The notes under the pieces: model-generated
Database searches by the model: none
Told to the model about the DNA's origin: nothing
The model's input: the letters and a program-made list of their open reading frames with translations, nothing else
Assembly: GCF_011397635.1 (NCBI RefSeq)
Contig: NC_064774.1
Coordinates: forward strand, 1,178,520-1,242,519
Source of the DNA: Epinephelus fuscoguttatus
Lineage: Eukaryota > Chordata > Actinopteri > Perciformes > Serranidae
Length of the DNA: 64,000 bases
Direction of reading: 5' to 3'
Position numbers and translations under genes: made by a program
Shown here: positions 62,235 through 64,000 of the stretch, piece by piece
Layout of the letters: every line of letters starts with the position of its first letter
How positions within the stretch are numbered: position 1 is the first letter of the stretch

Positions 62235-63648
62235 TTAAGACTCGTCACTGGAGTCCTCTGAAGAAGACGAACCTATTCTCCATCTGTTCTTGTCCGTCCA
62301 CCTTGGTCTTTTCAGAGGCGTTGCAGCTGACTCGTCGCTATCCGATGTCATAGCATAACCTCTTTGAGGCAGCCATCCCATTGGCTTGGAGAATATATTG
62401 TTATATATATACCGCGGGGGCAAATGAGCTGCGTGTGCTCTGTTAATGTTCAGGAGGTAGTGGAGGAGGCTGGCAGCAGCATTGGAGCGGCTGACAGTGA
62501 CTGGTCGTGCTGGAGCTGGCTTTGGCCTGATGGGTGTTCTCGTGTTTTTGGATTCTGGTTTCCTTGGTGATGATGGGACAGCTGGCTTTTTGGTTGTGGT
62601 CACAACCTGCTGGAGGATTATACGCAAGAGATTAAAACAGAGCAAGAGAAGCTTATTTGTGAGGCACATTGCAGAGACATTCACTGGAGCAACATTTAAA
62701 ACACCATGAGGAGAAAAGTAAAAGCATGTAAGCAAGCTAATGTTAGCATTTAGCTCAAGTTCAGCCTCAGGCCCTGATCATATAGAAAGTGTTTAGCAGG
62801 TTGCAAAACATGAGGCATGCTGAAAAAAAATATGCTTGCTGCACCTTTTTATTGTCGCCAGGCAACCACACCATCAACTCCTTACATGAACCTTCCCGTG
62901 TAATCAATCTACTGTTTAATTATGTTAATTATTTCACAGTAATTAGTGTCTAGTTCCTAAAATGTTGTGGCAGAGGGTACTTGCTGTAACTCTGGTTGAG
63001 GGTAAGAGGCTGTCAGTAAATAGTTTGTTGGCCATGGGGAAACTGAGATCTGTGCGGGTACGTGAGACCCTAAACAAGAGGTTGGGTCATGGGGAGTACC
63101 ACCAGTTGGTCCAGGAGCTTCTCCTCCATGATGGCTTCTTTCAACTTGAGGAGTTCAGAGTTGTGAACTTCTAAGTGCTATATTGTAGACATCTGGACTT
63201 GCTTGAGTTTCTTTAAGATGTTTCATCTCCCATCCAAGAGGCTTCTTGAGTTCTTGGATGGGAGATGAAACGTGTTCAAGAAACTCAAACAAGTCCACCT
63301 GGTTGACTTGGATGACTGACAATCTTCACCAACATACCTTCTTGGTGGTGGATGTGGTCGTGGTTGGTTTTGTGGTGGTTGTAGTTGTGGTGGTTGTAGT
63401 TGCAGGCGTGGTCGTGGTTGTTTTTTTGGTGGTTGTAGTTGCAGGCGTGGTTGTGGTTGTTTTTTTGGTGGTTGTAGTTGCAGGCGTGGTCGTGGTTGTT
63501 TTTTTGGTGGTTGTAGTTGTGGTTGTGGTGGTTGTAGTTGTAGGTGTGGGTGTGGTTGTGGTTGTGGTGGTGAAGGGTGCAGGCGTGGTGACAAAGAAAA
63601 TTCTGCAGATGTCCACAGCAGAACCATTGACCTCTGGAGGCTCAAACT
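62235..63648 (-). CDS. 3' part of an unrecognised Thr-rich, probably secreted protein
   Basis: Two minus-strand exons: about 63648-63338 (acceptor CCATCAG; 63646 is possible) and 62606-62235, joined in phase 0 (AAGAAG|GTATG and CCAGCAG|GTTGTG). The first reads FEPPEVNGSAVDICRIFFVT and then a polythreonine tract with three 39-bp units (TTTTKKTTTTTPA). The second is Lys/Arg/Pro-rich, then LLHYLLNINRAHAAHLPPRY, and ends SSSSEDSSDES. Upstream exons lie beyond the window. The Thr-rich mucin-like stretch and the acidic Ser tail with S-x-E sites resemble secretory phosphoproteins of the SCPP type, but I do not recognise the gene and name no function. The stop at 62237-62235 is clear. Confidence 0.6.
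62950..63175 (+). mobile_element. Possible PIF/Harbinger-like transposase fragment
   Basis: A plus-strand frame reads RETLNKRLGHGEYHQLVQEL then LLHDGFFQLEEF, which resembles the N-terminal EYHxLxQELxxD..RFxxYF region of Harbinger-type transposases. It stops after about 70 codons. It lies in the intron of the minus-strand Thr-rich gene. Confidence 0.4.
63170..63330. mobile_element. Hairpin repeat (arms of about 46 bp), possibly Penelope-related
   Basis: Arms 63194-63239 and 63252-63297 are inverted copies (TTTCATCTCCCATCCAAGA against TCTTGGATGGGAGATGAAA), separated by about a dozen bases. The flanks AAGTGCTATATTGTAG and TGGATGACTGACAATCTTCA also occur at 20685-20805. In fish, this hairpin with GGATGRGAGRTGAAAC-like sequence is a common dispersed repeat. 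I link it to Penelope-like elements only tentatively. Confidence 0.5.
63356..63572 (-). repeat. Coding Thr-repeat tract, including three 39-bp units
   Basis: Units begin at 63402, 63441 and 63480 on the plus strand (GCAGGCGTGGTCGTGGTTGT and so on), each encoding 13 residues on the minus strand. They are flanked by shorter GGTTGT/GGTGGT repeats encoding further Thr. Plus-strand Val-rich frames over this tract are shadows. Confidence 0.9.
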
Positions 63649-63649
63649 C

Positions 63650-64000
63650 TGATGGAGGGAGATTAAAGGTATGTTGATTAATTTTCAGCTTGTAACATCA
63701 CTGTCGATCAGTGGAGCGTACAAAGGGATGTGTCAGCTATAGAAATCAGAATCAGTGTGAGGAGCTGTGAATGCACAGTACTGTTAGTGACCAAAAATAT
63801 CGGACACATCAGAAACCAGTTGTCTAAGAATCAGAAAAGGATTTTTTGACAAGTAGGTTTTCACTTGACAGAAAACTATAAAGTTTATCAGTTTAATATT
63901 TGAATATCTTATATTTGTACTGTATTCAGCTGAATATAGGTAAAAAAAAAACCAAATAAATATTGCTTTCTGTTTTTATTTACGTTTTGGCGTCCCAACT
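63650..64000. other. Upstream intron of the Thr-rich gene, no further feature seen
   Basis: AT-rich sequence upstream of the first visible exon of the minus-strand gene. I see no supported exon before the window ends. Confidence 0.4.

Noticed and set aside
63246-63677. 143-codon Val-rich plus-strand frame
   Set aside because: It is antisense to the polythreonine exon; composition follows from the GGTTGT repeats.

Overview
The window is vertebrate nuclear DNA and almost certainly from a ray-finned (teleost) fish. Genes are split into many short exons with GT/AG introns. Introns and spacers are full of fish-type repeats: Tc1-like elements, LINE fragments, fold-back elements and long CA/GT tracts. 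The readable proteins are vertebrate orthologues. I see no bacterial-style operons, CRISPR arrays or rRNA/tRNA genes.

Layout. (1) 1-3.1 kb: gene-free, with a deleted Tc1-like copy. (2) 3.19-6.02 kb, minus: a secreted ENDOD1-like DNA/RNA non-specific nuclease whose C-terminus is a long Ser/Thr/Pro mucin-like tail encoded by a 21-bp minisatellite. (3) 8.83-25.83 kb, minus, with a probable 5' UTR exon near 29 kb: the Tec-family tyrosine kinase TEC, 17 coding exons, 641 codons, all splice phases consistent. (4) About 29-35.5 kb: repeat-filled divergent spacer. (5) 35.83-48.07 kb, plus: TXK, 16 coding exons, 512 codons, starting with a 13-nt coding piece. (6) 51.85-61.67 kb, plus: CDKL2-like serine/threonine kinase, 10 coding exons, about 1134 codons, most of it in one 2.2-kb low-complexity exon. 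Its CpG-rich 5' UTR exon is probably near 49.6 kb. (7) 62.2-63.65 kb, minus: the 3' end of an unrecognised Thr-rich, probably secreted protein gene.

TEC and TXK are paralogous non-receptor tyrosine kinases of antigen-receptor signalling and lie head to head here. The most interesting signals are these. One 172-bp kinase exon is about 96% identical between TEC and TXK, with 110 identical bases running into the intron, while neighbouring exons show ordinary paralogue divergence; this suggests gene conversion. TXK has an alanine at the kinase gatekeeper position. A minisatellite-driven mucin tail is fused to the nuclease. Two large fold-back elements lie in TEC introns, one with a clean 6-bp target duplication. 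Exon coordinates were derived by hand from splice consensus, reading phase and family similarity, with no transcript evidence.
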